Origin: Streptomyces aureus
GTDB lineage: Bacteria; Actinomycetota; Actinomycetes; Streptomycetales; Streptomycetaceae
DNA length: 59,561 nt
NCBI RefSeq assembly: GCF_001418135.1
Contig: NZ_LIPQ01000046.1
Span: 1 to 59,561 of the forward strand
Direction: 5' to 3'
The translations under genes and the position numbers were made by a program. Of the stretch, positions 31,746 through 39,077 are shown piece after piece (the first letter of the stretch is position 1; every line of letters starts with the position of its first letter). Below the pieces are notes generated by a model. That model was given only the letters and a program-made list of their open reading frames with translations. It did not search any database and was not told the DNA's origin.

Positions 31746-34700
31746 CTACTTCAGGTACGGGCCCGCCGTGCCGATCCTGCCGGGGCCGTTCAGGACGTAC
31801 ACCCGCAGGTTGCCCTTGCCCGGTGCGCCGACCGAGAGCGTGCCGCCGGAGACGGTCTTCACGTCGCCGGTGACCGCGTCGGTGTACGTGCCGTTCGGGA
31901 TGCCCGTGTACGTGGCGCCGCCCGAGATCGTGACCAGGGCGAAGCTGTCCGTACTCCCGCTGGTGTAGCGGCGCTTGAACGCCATGCCGCCCGAGATGCC
32001 CTCGGTGGAGTACTGGCCCATCTGGAGCGCCGGGATCGCCCGCCGGATCTGGTTGAGCCGCTGCACGTGCTTCACCAGGGGCTGTTCGAGCGTCGTCGCG
32101 ACCGCGCCGGACGCCGCGGAGACCTGGGAGAAGTCGGAGGCCGTGACCGAGCCGGCGACGTGGTCGCCGAAGTACGCCCGGCCGGTGGTGGCCAGCGGGC
32201 AGGACGGCCCGCAGTCGATCTTCCTGCCCTTCTGGAACTCGATCTCGGAGCCGTAGTAGAGCGTCGGGATGCCGCGGAAGGTCCACATCAGGGACATGTT
32301 CTCGGCCCAGGCGTCGGTGCCGCCGGTGTACCGCTCGCTCGACTTGTTGGGGCCGTAGTCGTGGCTGTCGACATAGACGACGTTGTAGGTGGCGTCGTTG
32401 TAACTGTCGTCCGAGTCCTTGCCGTTGGAGAAGGCGTTGTACGCGTCACCGAAGTTCATGTGCATGCGCATGTCGATGACGTTCATGCCCGAGAAGCGGC
32501 TGTGGTCGGGGGTGTGGTAGCTGTTCCCGTTCAGGAAGGCGTTGGTGGAGGTGGGCTGGCCGCCCGTGCCCAGCTGCTGCTCGTGGTCGTACATCTCCAG
32601 CGCGGCCTTCGTGTCGTCCGCGTCGTACTCCTTGCGCTCCTTCCAGGTGAAGAACTGCGCCGAGTGGTTCACCGAGCCGCGGTTCCACTTGTCGTTCACG
32701 AAGGCGGCGACCTCGCCGAAGACGAAGAAGTTCTTCGCGGCCTCGGCGCCGTGGCTCCGGGTCACCCGCTCCTGGATGGCGGGCAGGAAAAGACGGTTCC
32801 AGGTGGTGCGCGGGATGTGCACGGCCGTGTCGACGCGGAAGCCGTCGACCCCCATGTCGATGTACTTGTCGAAGGCGCCGATCAGATAGTTCTGGACGGT
32901 CGGGTTCTCGGTGTTGAAGTCGGCAAGGTCCTCGTGCAGCCAGCACGAACGGGAGTCCTCGCCCTCCCAGTTGCCGATCCAGCACTGGTGGAACAGCGCC
33001 TTCGGGAACATCCCGGACGTCGGGCTCGGCCACTGGCAGTTGTAGACCGTGTAGCCCTCGGCGCTCTTGCCGCCGGTGGGCTTGCCCCAGTTGAGGCAGG
33101 TGTTGCCGGTCGGCTCGGCCGTCGACCACAGGTCACCGTTGTAGTACGACTTGCCGGACTTCGCGTCGATCGTCAGGCCGTCGTACTCGAAACCGGGCTG
33201 CTTCTCGTCGTAGTACCAGCTCCACTGGCTGTCCCGGACGCCGTACACGGTGGGTGTGAACAGGCCCTTGGCGCCCCAGCGCGAGGAGTGGTTGTAGACG
33301 ACGTCCTGGTAGATCTTCATGCCCTTGGCGTGGGCGGCGTCGATCAGGTCCTGGTAGGAGGCGCCGGCCGACTCCAGGCGCGGGTCGACCTTGTAGAAGT
33401 CGTAGCCGTGGTACCCGTGGTAGTCGTAGTCGGAGCGGTTGAGGACCACCGGGGTCACCCATATCGCCGAGAAGCCGAGGCCCTTGACGTAGTCCAGCTT
33501 CTGGACGAGGCCCTTGAAGTCGCCCCGGAACATGGGGTCGTCGTTGGCGGCGTTGCCCGACTTGACGTGCTGGCCGCCACCGCGGTTGTTGGACGGGTCA
33601 CCGTCGTTGAAGCGGGCCGTGAGGACGAAGTAGATCGGGTCCTTGCGCGGGTCGGTGCCGAGCGGCTTCCCGGTCGCGGGGTCGGCCGGCTTGGCCCCGG
33701 TGGTGGCCGTCGCGGGGGTCGAGGCGGCGGAGACGTTGCCCGCCGCGTCCACGGCCTTCACCGTGTAGGTGTACGCGGTCCGTTCGGCGAGGCCCGTGTC
33801 GGAGAACACGGTCGAGCCGACATCGGTGACGATCGTCCCGCCGCTGCCGCCGACCCGGGTGACCTGGTACTTGGTCACGCCTCTGTTGTCGGTGGCGGGG
33901 TCCCAGGTGAGCAGGACCGAGATGCCGTCCGCGGCGGCGGTGACCTTCGTGGGGACGGTCGGGGCCTGGGTGTCGGGCACCTCGGCGGCGCACGGGTCGG
34001 CCGCGTTCGCCGTCACCGTGTTGTTCCGTACGGTGCTGACGCCCGTGCCGATCGCGTAGTCGGCGCCGCCGTTGTTGTCCCATATGCCGTTGCCGTTGTT
34101 GAAGGCGGCCTTGAGGGAGCCGGCCGTGCCGAGGTCGACCTCCCGCTTCCACCAGCCGGCGCAGGCGGACTGCATGCCGACGCCGGGGACCGTGGTCCAG
34201 GCGCCACCGGCCGGCTGGTAGTGGATGTTGGCGGTCGGCCAGCCCAGCGCCTCGGTCGAGTAGTAGACGGTGGCCTTCGCGCCCGGCGTCGGGGTCGGTG
34301 CGGGCTCGGTGCCGGCGCAGGGGTCGGAGTGGGCGATCACCCCGTCCTTGACGGTGACGGCGCCGGTGCCGAGGGCGTAGTTCCTGCCACCGTTGTTGTC
34401 CCAGGTGCCACTGCCGTTGTTGAAGGTCGCCCGGAGACCGGTGGCCGCTCCGAGGGTGACGGTCTTCTTCACCCAGTCCGTACAGGCTGCCTCCATGGCC
34501 ACGCCGGGGACGGCGGTCCACGAGCCGCCGTCCGGGGCCCAATGGAGGTTGTACAGCGACCAGTTCCTGGTCTTCGTCCAGTAGAACACCGTCGTCGTGT
34601 TCTCGGCGGTGGCGGCGACCGGGGCCGTGCGCGGTCCGGTGCCGGGGGAGGGCTCGCCGGACGGCGCGGCCACCAGGCCGAGTATGCCGGCGGCGACCGC

Positions 34701-34769
34701 CAGGGCGGCCGTCGGCCCGAGGGGCAGGCGTCGTCTGTGGGTACGTGTCAGGCCATGGGTGCGTGTCAT
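31746..34769 (-). CDS. Secreted multidomain alpha-amylase (2x CBM25-like, Fn3, GH13)
   Basis: Extracellular starch-degrading enzyme of 1007 residues. A signal peptide (about 1-40) is followed by two starch-binding CBM25-like modules (about 57-152 and 166-262; each has a TxVFYW/TVYYST start, an FNNGSGTWDNNGG or FNNGNGIWDNNGG core and an end near DPCA). Next are an Fn3 domain (about 268-357) and a GH13 catalytic domain (about 375-920) with a C-terminal beta domain. Active-site residues: nucleophile Asp647 in GFRVDTAVH, acid/base Glu686 in FVFGEVAAF, Asp804 in VDSHDYG; VVYNHSS is region I. ATG 34769 is preferred over ATG 34781 because GGAG precedes it properly. Direct repeats upstream are a likely starch-response control. 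Confidence 0.92.
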   Translation of the reverse strand: MTRTHGLTRTHRRRLPLGPTAALAVAAGILGLVAAPSGEPSPGTGPRTAPVAATAENTTTVFYWTKTRNWSLYNLHWAPDGGSWTAVPGVAMEAACTDWVKKTVTLGAATGLRATFNNGSGTWDNNGGRNYALGTGAVTVKDGVIAHSDPCAGTEPAPTPTPGAKATVYYSTEALGWPTANIHYQPAGGAWTTVPGVGMQSACAGWWKREVDLGTAGSLKAAFNNGNGIWDNNGGADYAIGTGVSTVRNNTVTANAADPCAAEVPDTQAPTVPTKVTAAADGISVLLTWDPATDNRGVTKYQVTRVGGSGGTIVTDVGSTVFSDTGLAERTAYTYTVKAVDAAGNVSAASTPATATTGAKPADPATGKPLGTDPRKDPIYFVLTARFNDGDPSNNRGGGQHVKSGNAANDDPMFRGDFKGLVQKLDYVKGLGFSAIWVTPVVLNRSDYDYHGYHGYDFYKVDPRLESAGASYQDLIDAAHAKGMKIYQDVVYNHSSRWGAKGLFTPTVYGVRDSQWSWYYDEKQPGFEYDGLTIDAKSGKSYYNGDLWSTAEPTGNTCLNWGKPTGGKSAEGYTVYNCQWPSPTSGMFPKALFHQCWIGNWEGEDSRSCWLHEDLADFNTENPTVQNYLIGAFDKYIDMGVDGFRVDTAVHIPRTTWNRLFLPAIQERVTRSHGAEAAKNFFVFGEVAAFVNDKWNRGSVNHSAQFFTWKERKEYDADDTKAALEMYDHEQQLGTGGQPTSTNAFLNGNSYHTPDHSRFSGMNVIDMRMHMNFGDAYNAFSNGKDSDDSYNDATYNVVYVDSHDYGPNKSSERYTGGTDAWAENMSLMWTFRGIPTLYYGSEIEFQKGRKIDCGPSCPLATTGRAYFGDHVAGSVTASDFSQVSAASGAVATTLEQPLVKHVQRLNQIRRAIPALQMGQYSTEGISGGMAFKRRYTSGSTDSFALVTISGGATYTGIPNGTYTDAVTGDVKTVSGGTLSVGAPGKGNLRVYVLNGPGRIGTAGPYLK

Positions 34770-34838
34770 CCGGATCTCCATGCGGGACCGCGCGTCGCCG
34801 GGCAGAGCTCTGCCCCGGGACGGGATTCGAAGCCCTCT

Positions 34839-34874
34839 GGAAACGCTGTCGGAAACTTGCAGAAACATCTTGCG
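34839..34874 (-). promoter_or_regulatory. Direct repeats in the amylase promoter (GGAAAC and CTTGCR)
   Basis: Plus-strand reading shows GGAAAC at 34839-34844 and 34851-34856 (12-bp period) and CTTGCAG 34856-34862 then CTTGCG 34869-34874 (13-bp period). They lie 70-105 bp upstream of the amylase start. Similar CTTGCA repeats are, from memory, targets of the LacI-type maltose regulator MalR/Reg1 in Streptomyces amylase promoters. No regulator gene is in the window. Confidence 0.5.
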
Positions 34875-34994
34875 TGGCCGGAACGTATCGCTGCCTCTCT
34901 CCGTCGTAAAGGGTTCTGACGAAGACCGGAGGTGTGAAAGTGTGGAAGTGTGATCGCCCCTGTGGCTCACGTCGTTGACGAAGGAAGGCGATCG

Positions 34995-35357
34995 ATGAAG
35001 CTGCCCGGCCCGCTGCGCGTGGTCGACGAAATGCTGGCCTTCCTCCTGGAGTTGGCGGCCCTCGCCGTCCTCGCGTGGTGGGGATGGGGGAGCGCGGAGT
35101 CGCTCGCTCCGCGCCTCCTGCTCGCTGTCGCGGCGCCCGCGGCGGCGGCCGTCCTGTGGGGGCTCTTCGCCGCCCCGAAGGCCCGGTTCCGGGTGTCGTT
35201 GGCGGGTGTCCTTGCCGTGAAGGCGCTGGTGTTCGGTGCCGCGGCGGCGGCCCTCGTCGTCCTGGAGCGGCCCGGCTGGGCGACCGCCTTCGCCGTCGTC
35301 GTCGTGGTCAACACGGCCCTCGTGACGCTCGACCGCCGCGGCCGCGAGGGGTTCTGA
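34995..35357 (+). CDS. YrdB-like small membrane protein (DUF2568)
   Basis: A 120-residue protein with four hydrophobic helices (about 11-30, 36-60, 66-87, 90-110). The opening RVVDEMLAFLLELAALAVLA and the WGLFAAPKARFRVS motif after the second helix identify the YrdB/DUF2568 family, of unknown function. ATG 34995 is preceded by AAGGAAGG with a six-base spacing. It diverges from the amylase gene and faces the MarR gene (21 bases apart, convergent). No regulatory element beyond the shared intergenic region is evident. Confidence 0.82.
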   Translation: MKLPGPLRVVDEMLAFLLELAALAVLAWWGWGSAESLAPRLLLAVAAPAAAAVLWGLFAAPKARFRVSLAGVLAVKALVFGAAAAALVVLERPGWATAFAVVVVVNTALVTLDRRGREGF

Positions 35358-35378
35358 CGGGGAGTCACGGCCGGCCCG

Positions 35379-35846
35379 TCAGGGGCGTGGCCAGGGGCGC
35401 CCCTCCAGCCGCTCGATGTCCCGGTTGAAGCGCTCCAGGAAGGCCGCGAAGCGGGTCACGTCCTCCGGTGACCAGTGCTCCATGACCCGGTCGAGTCCCG
35501 CGATGTTCGAGTTCCGGTCGGCCTCCAGGCGCCGCTCGCCCTCCTCCGTGATGCGGAACTTGCGGGCGATCCCGCCGTCCGGGTCGGGGATGCGCTCCAC
35601 GACCCCGGCGCGCAGCATCGCCGCGGTCTGCCGGTTGAGGGTGGAGGCGTCGAGCCCGAAGGCCTCGCTGAGCTGCCCGATGGACATCGGTCCGTGCATG
35701 CGGATGCGGCTCAGCAGGACGTACGCGCTGCGGTCCAGGTGGCCGCCGGCGGCCCGGGAGCGGGGTGCGTACAGATGGGCGTGCCGACCGAGCAGCATGG
35801 TCTCGAACTCGACCAGGTGAAGGGGTTTGTCCTCGGGCTTGTCCAT
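35379..35846 (-). CDS. MarR family transcriptional regulator
   Basis: Winged-helix regulator of 155 residues. The DNA-binding region is about 48-110: RSAYVLLSRIRMHGPMSIGQ, LSEAFGLDASTLNRQTAAML and the wing IPDPDGGIARKFRITEEGER. N- and C-terminal helices would form the dimer. It diverges from an EmrB/QacA-type exporter; the shared 124-bp region holds two mirror-image ATATGCATNNTGCA sites. The standard interpretation is that it represses both itself and the exporter until a toxic ligand binds. ATG 35846 is used; a longer frame upstream would run through the operator. Confidence 0.9.
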   Translation of the reverse strand: MDKPEDKPLHLVEFETMLLGRHAHLYAPRSRAAGGHLDRSAYVLLSRIRMHGPMSIGQLSEAFGLDASTLNRQTAAMLRAGVVERIPDPDGGIARKFRITEEGERRLEADRNSNIAGLDRVMEHWSPEDVTRFAAFLERFNRDIERLEGRPWPRP

Positions 35847-35873
35847 GAGGCCATTGTCCCTCGCCGTGATCGA

Positions 35874-35926
35874 ATATGCATCATGCATTCCTTGTGTATG
35901 ACACCATTAATGTGCACTATGCATAT
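35874..35926. promoter_or_regulatory. Pair of inverted ATATGCATNNTGCA operator sites
   Basis: ATATGCATCATGCAT at 35874-35888 (plus) and ATATGCATAGTGCAC at 35926-35912 (minus) are the same sequence in opposite orientation, centres about 38 bp apart. One faces the MarR gene, the other the MFS gene. Good candidates for two MarR dimers controlling both promoters. Confidence 0.65.
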
Positions 35927-35970
35927 GGAGCCATGGTGGACGACCGCCGTGGACGATCGAGGGAGAACAC

Positions 35971-37437
35971 GTGGACGGCACCAAGCCCGACGCCCGACCC
36001 GGAGGCGTCGTCGGCGTCCTCGCGCTCGCGGGCATCGTGGCCGCACTCATGCAGACCCTGGTGGTGCCGCTCATCGGCGACCTCCCCAGGCTGCTCGACA
36101 CCACGGCGTCCAACGCCTCCTGGGTGATCACCGCCACCCTGCTCGCGGGTGCCGTCGCCACCCCGGTGGCCGGCCGGCTCGGCGACACCCTCGGCAAGCG
36201 GCGGGTCCTCCTCGTCTCCGTGATCCCGCTGATCGTCGGCTCGGTGGTCTGCGCGCTCGCCTCCTCCGTCGTCCCGATGATCATCGGACGCGGTCTCCAG
36301 GGCCTCGGCATGGGCGTCGTCCCGCTCGGCATCAGCCTGCTGCGCGACATCCTCCCGCCCGAGAAGCTGGGCGGCTCCATCGCCCTGATGAGCGCCTCCA
36401 TGGGCGTCGGCGGCGCCCTCGGCCTGCCGTTCTCCGCGGCCGTCGCCGAGAACGCCAGCTGGCGCGTCCTCTTCTGGGTCGCCGCCGCCCTCAGCCTCGT
36501 GGTCGGCGCCCTGATCTGGCGCGTCGCCCCCGCCGGGCGCCGCGCCGCCGCGGCCGGCCGTTTCGACGTACCGGGAGCGCTCGGCCTCGGCGTCGGGCTC
36601 GTCGCCCTGCTGCTCGCCGTCTCCAAGGGCGCGACCTGGGGCTGGGGCAGCGGCACCACCCTCGGCCTCTTCGCCGTCGCCGTGGTCGTCCTGCTCGCCT
36701 GGGGCCGGTGGGAACTGCGTACCCGCGACCCCCTCGTGGACCTGCGCGTCACCGCCCGCCCGGTCGTCCTGATGACCAACCTGGCGTCGATCCTGGTCGG
36801 GTTCGCCATGTACGCGCAGTCCCTGGTCGTCCCGCAGCTCTTCCAGTTGCCCGAGGCGACCGGTTACGGTCTGGGCCAGTCGATGATGGCCATGGGCCTC
36901 TGGATGGCTCCGGCGGGCCTGATGATGATGGTCCTCGCACCTCTCGGCGCCAAGCTCTCGGCCGCCCGCGGCCCCAAGGTCACCCTCTCCGTCGGCGCCC
37001 TCGTCATCGCCGCCGGATACGGATCCTCACTCGCCCTGATGGGCACCACCTGGGGCCTGCTCGTCGTGACCCTCATCTGCAACACCGGTGTGGGACTCGC
37101 CTACGGCGCCATGCCGGCGCTCATCATGGGCGCCGTCCCGCAGGAGGAGACCGCGTCCGCCAACAGCTTCAACACCCTGATGCGGTCCATCGGCACCTCC
37201 GTCTCCGCCGCCGTGATCGGTGTCGTCCTCGCCCAGCTGACCACCACCCTGGGCGGCCACGCGCTGCCGTCCGAGGACGGCTTCCGCGTCGCCATGCTCA
37301 TCGGCTGCGGCGTCGGCCTTGTGGCCGCGGTCGTCGCCGCGCTCATCCCGGGCAGGCCCGCCGCCACGCCGCTCGGCGACCCGGCGGGTACGGAACCGGG
37401 GACCGTGCCGCGCGCCGCCACCGAGGCCGCCGCCTGA
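35971..37437 (+). CDS. MFS drug exporter, DHA2 (EmrB/QacA) type
   Basis: Proton-driven multidrug exporter of 488 residues with about 14 predicted helices. Motif A (GRLGDTLGKRRVLLVS) follows the second helix; antiporter motif C-like GVGGALGLPFSAAV lies in helix five. The protein keeps to the DHA2 length and has a short cytoplasmic tail rich in Ala, Pro and Thr. The GTG start at 35971 has GAGGGAG upstream. It is controlled, most probably, by the divergent MarR regulator through the paired sites at 35874-35926. Exported compound unknown; antibiotics or their precursors are typical. A large hairpin closes the gene. Confidence 0.9.
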   Translation: MDGTKPDARPGGVVGVLALAGIVAALMQTLVVPLIGDLPRLLDTTASNASWVITATLLAGAVATPVAGRLGDTLGKRRVLLVSVIPLIVGSVVCALASSVVPMIIGRGLQGLGMGVVPLGISLLRDILPPEKLGGSIALMSASMGVGGALGLPFSAAVAENASWRVLFWVAAALSLVVGALIWRVAPAGRRAAAAGRFDVPGALGLGVGLVALLLAVSKGATWGWGSGTTLGLFAVAVVVLLAWGRWELRTRDPLVDLRVTARPVVLMTNLASILVGFAMYAQSLVVPQLFQLPEATGYGLGQSMMAMGLWMAPAGLMMMVLAPLGAKLSAARGPKVTLSVGALVIAAGYGSSLALMGTTWGLLVVTLICNTGVGLAYGAMPALIMGAVPQEETASANSFNTLMRSIGTSVSAAVIGVVLAQLTTTLGGHALPSEDGFRVAMLIGCGVGLVAAVVAALIPGRPAATPLGDPAGTEPGTVPRAATEAAA

Positions 37438-37455
37438 CCCGCCCGACCGCGCAGC

Positions 37456-37500
37456 GGGCGGTGCGGATCCCCGGGAAGCGACCCGGGGCCCGTACCGCCC
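37456..37500. terminator. Bidirectional terminator hairpin
   Basis: GGGCGGT (37456-37462) pairs with ACCGCCC (37494-37500), and inside it CCCCGGG (37469-37475) pairs with CCCGGGG (37482-37488) around an AAGCGA loop. It sits between the convergent MFS and VOC genes. Confidence 0.75.
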
Positions 37501-37522
37501 ACCGGTCCCGGCGGACCGCCGG

Positions 37523-38347
37523 TCAGACCTTGTCGTCCCCCGCCGCATCCAACGCGAACAGCGCACCCTCCGGGTCCCGGACCACCACGACCCGGCGCCC
37601 GTCGGCCTCCTCGGGACCACGCACCCCGCCCCAGTCGCCGCCGGGCACCACGGTCCCGCCGTAGGCCACCACCGCCACCGCGGCCGCCTCCGGATCCGGC
37701 ACCCGGAACCGCACCAGCCAGCGCGGCCGCAGCTGCGGCCGGGGCGAGCCGGACTCGACCGGCCCGCTGTTCAGCCGGGCCACGGCCTCGCCGTCCCGGC
37801 GCAGCACCACCTTGTCCTGCTCGTACGACACCTCGAAACCGGCGGGGGCCTCGTCCGCCCAGCGCAGCACCTCCCCGTAGAACACCGCCGCCTCGAACGC
37901 GTCCCGGGTGTGCAGCTCCAGCCAGGCCGGCGCCGAGCGCATGCCGATGTGCAGACGGTTCCCCGTCCGCCCCTCCCAGACGCCGAACGCCGCACCCTCG
38001 CGGTCGGCGGCGAGCGCCGCCCGACCGTGCGGCGGGTAGCCGACCGGCCCCACGCCGACCGTGCCGCCGCGCTCCCGGATCCGCGCCACCGCCTGGTCCA
38101 CGTCGTCCACCGTGAAGAACGCCGTCCAGGACACCCGCACGGACAGCTCGGCCGCCACCGCGGCGATCACCGCCACGGGCTGCTCGTCCAGCCGCCCCAC
38201 CGCGTACTCCCGGTCCCCATCGTCGTCCCGCCGGAACGTCCAGCCCAGCACGGCACCGTAGAAGCGCTCCGCCGCGTCGAGATCCCGCGCGGTGAGACTG
38301 AGCCAGCACGGCGCTCCCACCACTTCTCCGGTCGTCGGCCCCGACAC
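37523..38347 (-). CDS. Two-domain VOC family protein
   Basis: Third double-VOC protein of the window, 274 residues. Module one opens GAPCWLSLTARDLDAAERFY with GAVLGWTFRRD; module two opens PAWLELHTRDAFEAAVFY with GEVLRWADEAP. Module ends are DREGAAFGVWE and DPEGALFALDA. GTG 38347 is chosen because GGAGG lies eight bases upstream; two GTG codons closer to that site are badly spaced. It diverges from a GNAT gene over 150 bp. Substrate unknown; fosfomycin or bleomycin resistance are family possibilities but nothing here supports either. Confidence 0.8.
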   Translation of the reverse strand: MSGPTTGEVVGAPCWLSLTARDLDAAERFYGAVLGWTFRRDDDGDREYAVGRLDEQPVAVIAAVAAELSVRVSWTAFFTVDDVDQAVARIRERGGTVGVGPVGYPPHGRAALAADREGAAFGVWEGRTGNRLHIGMRSAPAWLELHTRDAFEAAVFYGEVLRWADEAPAGFEVSYEQDKVVLRRDGEAVARLNSGPVESGSPRPQLRPRWLVRFRVPDPEAAAVAVVAYGGTVVPGGDWGGVRGPEEADGRRVVVVRDPEGALFALDAAGDDKV

Positions 38348-38485
38348 CGGCACCACCTCCTGTTCCGTCCTGCTCGCTGCGTGCGTCGTGCGCCCCTTCC
38401 CCGAACCGCCGCCCCGCATGCGCGCACTCACCCCGATGCCGCCGAACACCACACGCCCGGGTGCGCCGGCCCCCGTGAGGGGGGA

Positions 38486-38491
38486 TAGCGT
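38486..38491 (+). promoter_or_regulatory. -10 box (TAGCGT) of a leaderless GNAT transcript
   Basis: TAGCGT followed by six bases and ATG 38498; no ribosome-binding site precedes this start. The spacing puts the transcription start at the A of the ATG. Confidence 0.5.
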
Positions 38492-38497
38492 CCGGGC

Positions 38498-39064
38498 ATG
38501 AGCAGCACGCAGCCCCCACTCCGCGAAACCGGGAACCGAACGGCCCCGTCCACCCCGCCGCTCCTGCTGCGGCCCTGGACGTACGAGGACGCCGAGCCGC
38601 TCGTACGCCATCACCGGGACCCGCAACTGCGCGCCTGGCTCGCCACCCATCTGGACACCACCCGGCAGGCACGCGCGTGGGTGGACGCCCAGAACGAGGG
38701 CTGGGCCGCCGGGACCCGGGCGGCCTTCGCGATCGTCGAGGACACGGCGGCGGGCGGCACGGCGCCGCTCGGCCACATCGCCGTCACCGGCGAGGGAGCG
38801 ACAGCCGTACGCGTCGGCTACTGGACCGCGCCGCGGGCACGCGGGCGCGGGATCGCCTCCCGGGCGCTGACCCGCGTCGCCCGCTGGGTCGCGGACGAGG
38901 ACGGCCCCTTCGCCGGACGCACCCCGGAACTCGTGCACGCCGTCGGCAACGAGGGATCGTGCCGGACCGCCCTCGCCTGCGGTTTCCTCCTCACCGGAAC
39001 GCTTCCCGCCGCCCCGCCCGCCCGGCCGCGCGCCCAGCACCTCCACACGGCGGTCCTCCCCTGA
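38498..39064 (+). CDS. GNAT N-acetyltransferase
   Basis: RimJ/RimL-like acetyltransferase of 188 residues. It opens with LLLRPWTYEDAEPLVRHHRD after a short polar extension; the acetyl-CoA loop is [20 protein letters not shown], and the C-terminal part includes ELVHAVGNEGSCRTALACGF, where the usual Asn of the helix is kept. No signal or membrane segments. The transcript appears leaderless. It ends 13 bases before the stop of the convergent HEAT-flavoprotein gene. Substrate not predictable. Confidence 0.85.
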   Translation: MSSTQPPLRETGNRTAPSTPPLLLRPWTYEDAEPLVRHHRDPQLRAWLATHLDTTRQARAWVDAQNEGWAAGTRAAFAIVEDTAAGGTAPLGHIAVTGEGATAVRVGYWTAPRARGRGIASRALTRVARWVADEDGPFAGRTPELVHAVGNEGSCRTALACGFLLTGTLPAAPPARPRAQHLHTAVLP

Positions 39065-39077
39065 CCCCGCGCCGGGC

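Noticed and set aside
31218..34919. 1233-codon open frame on the plus strand
   Set aside because: Complement of the amylase gene with Val/Arg/Asp-rich nonsense composition; the minus strand has a complete GH13 enzyme.
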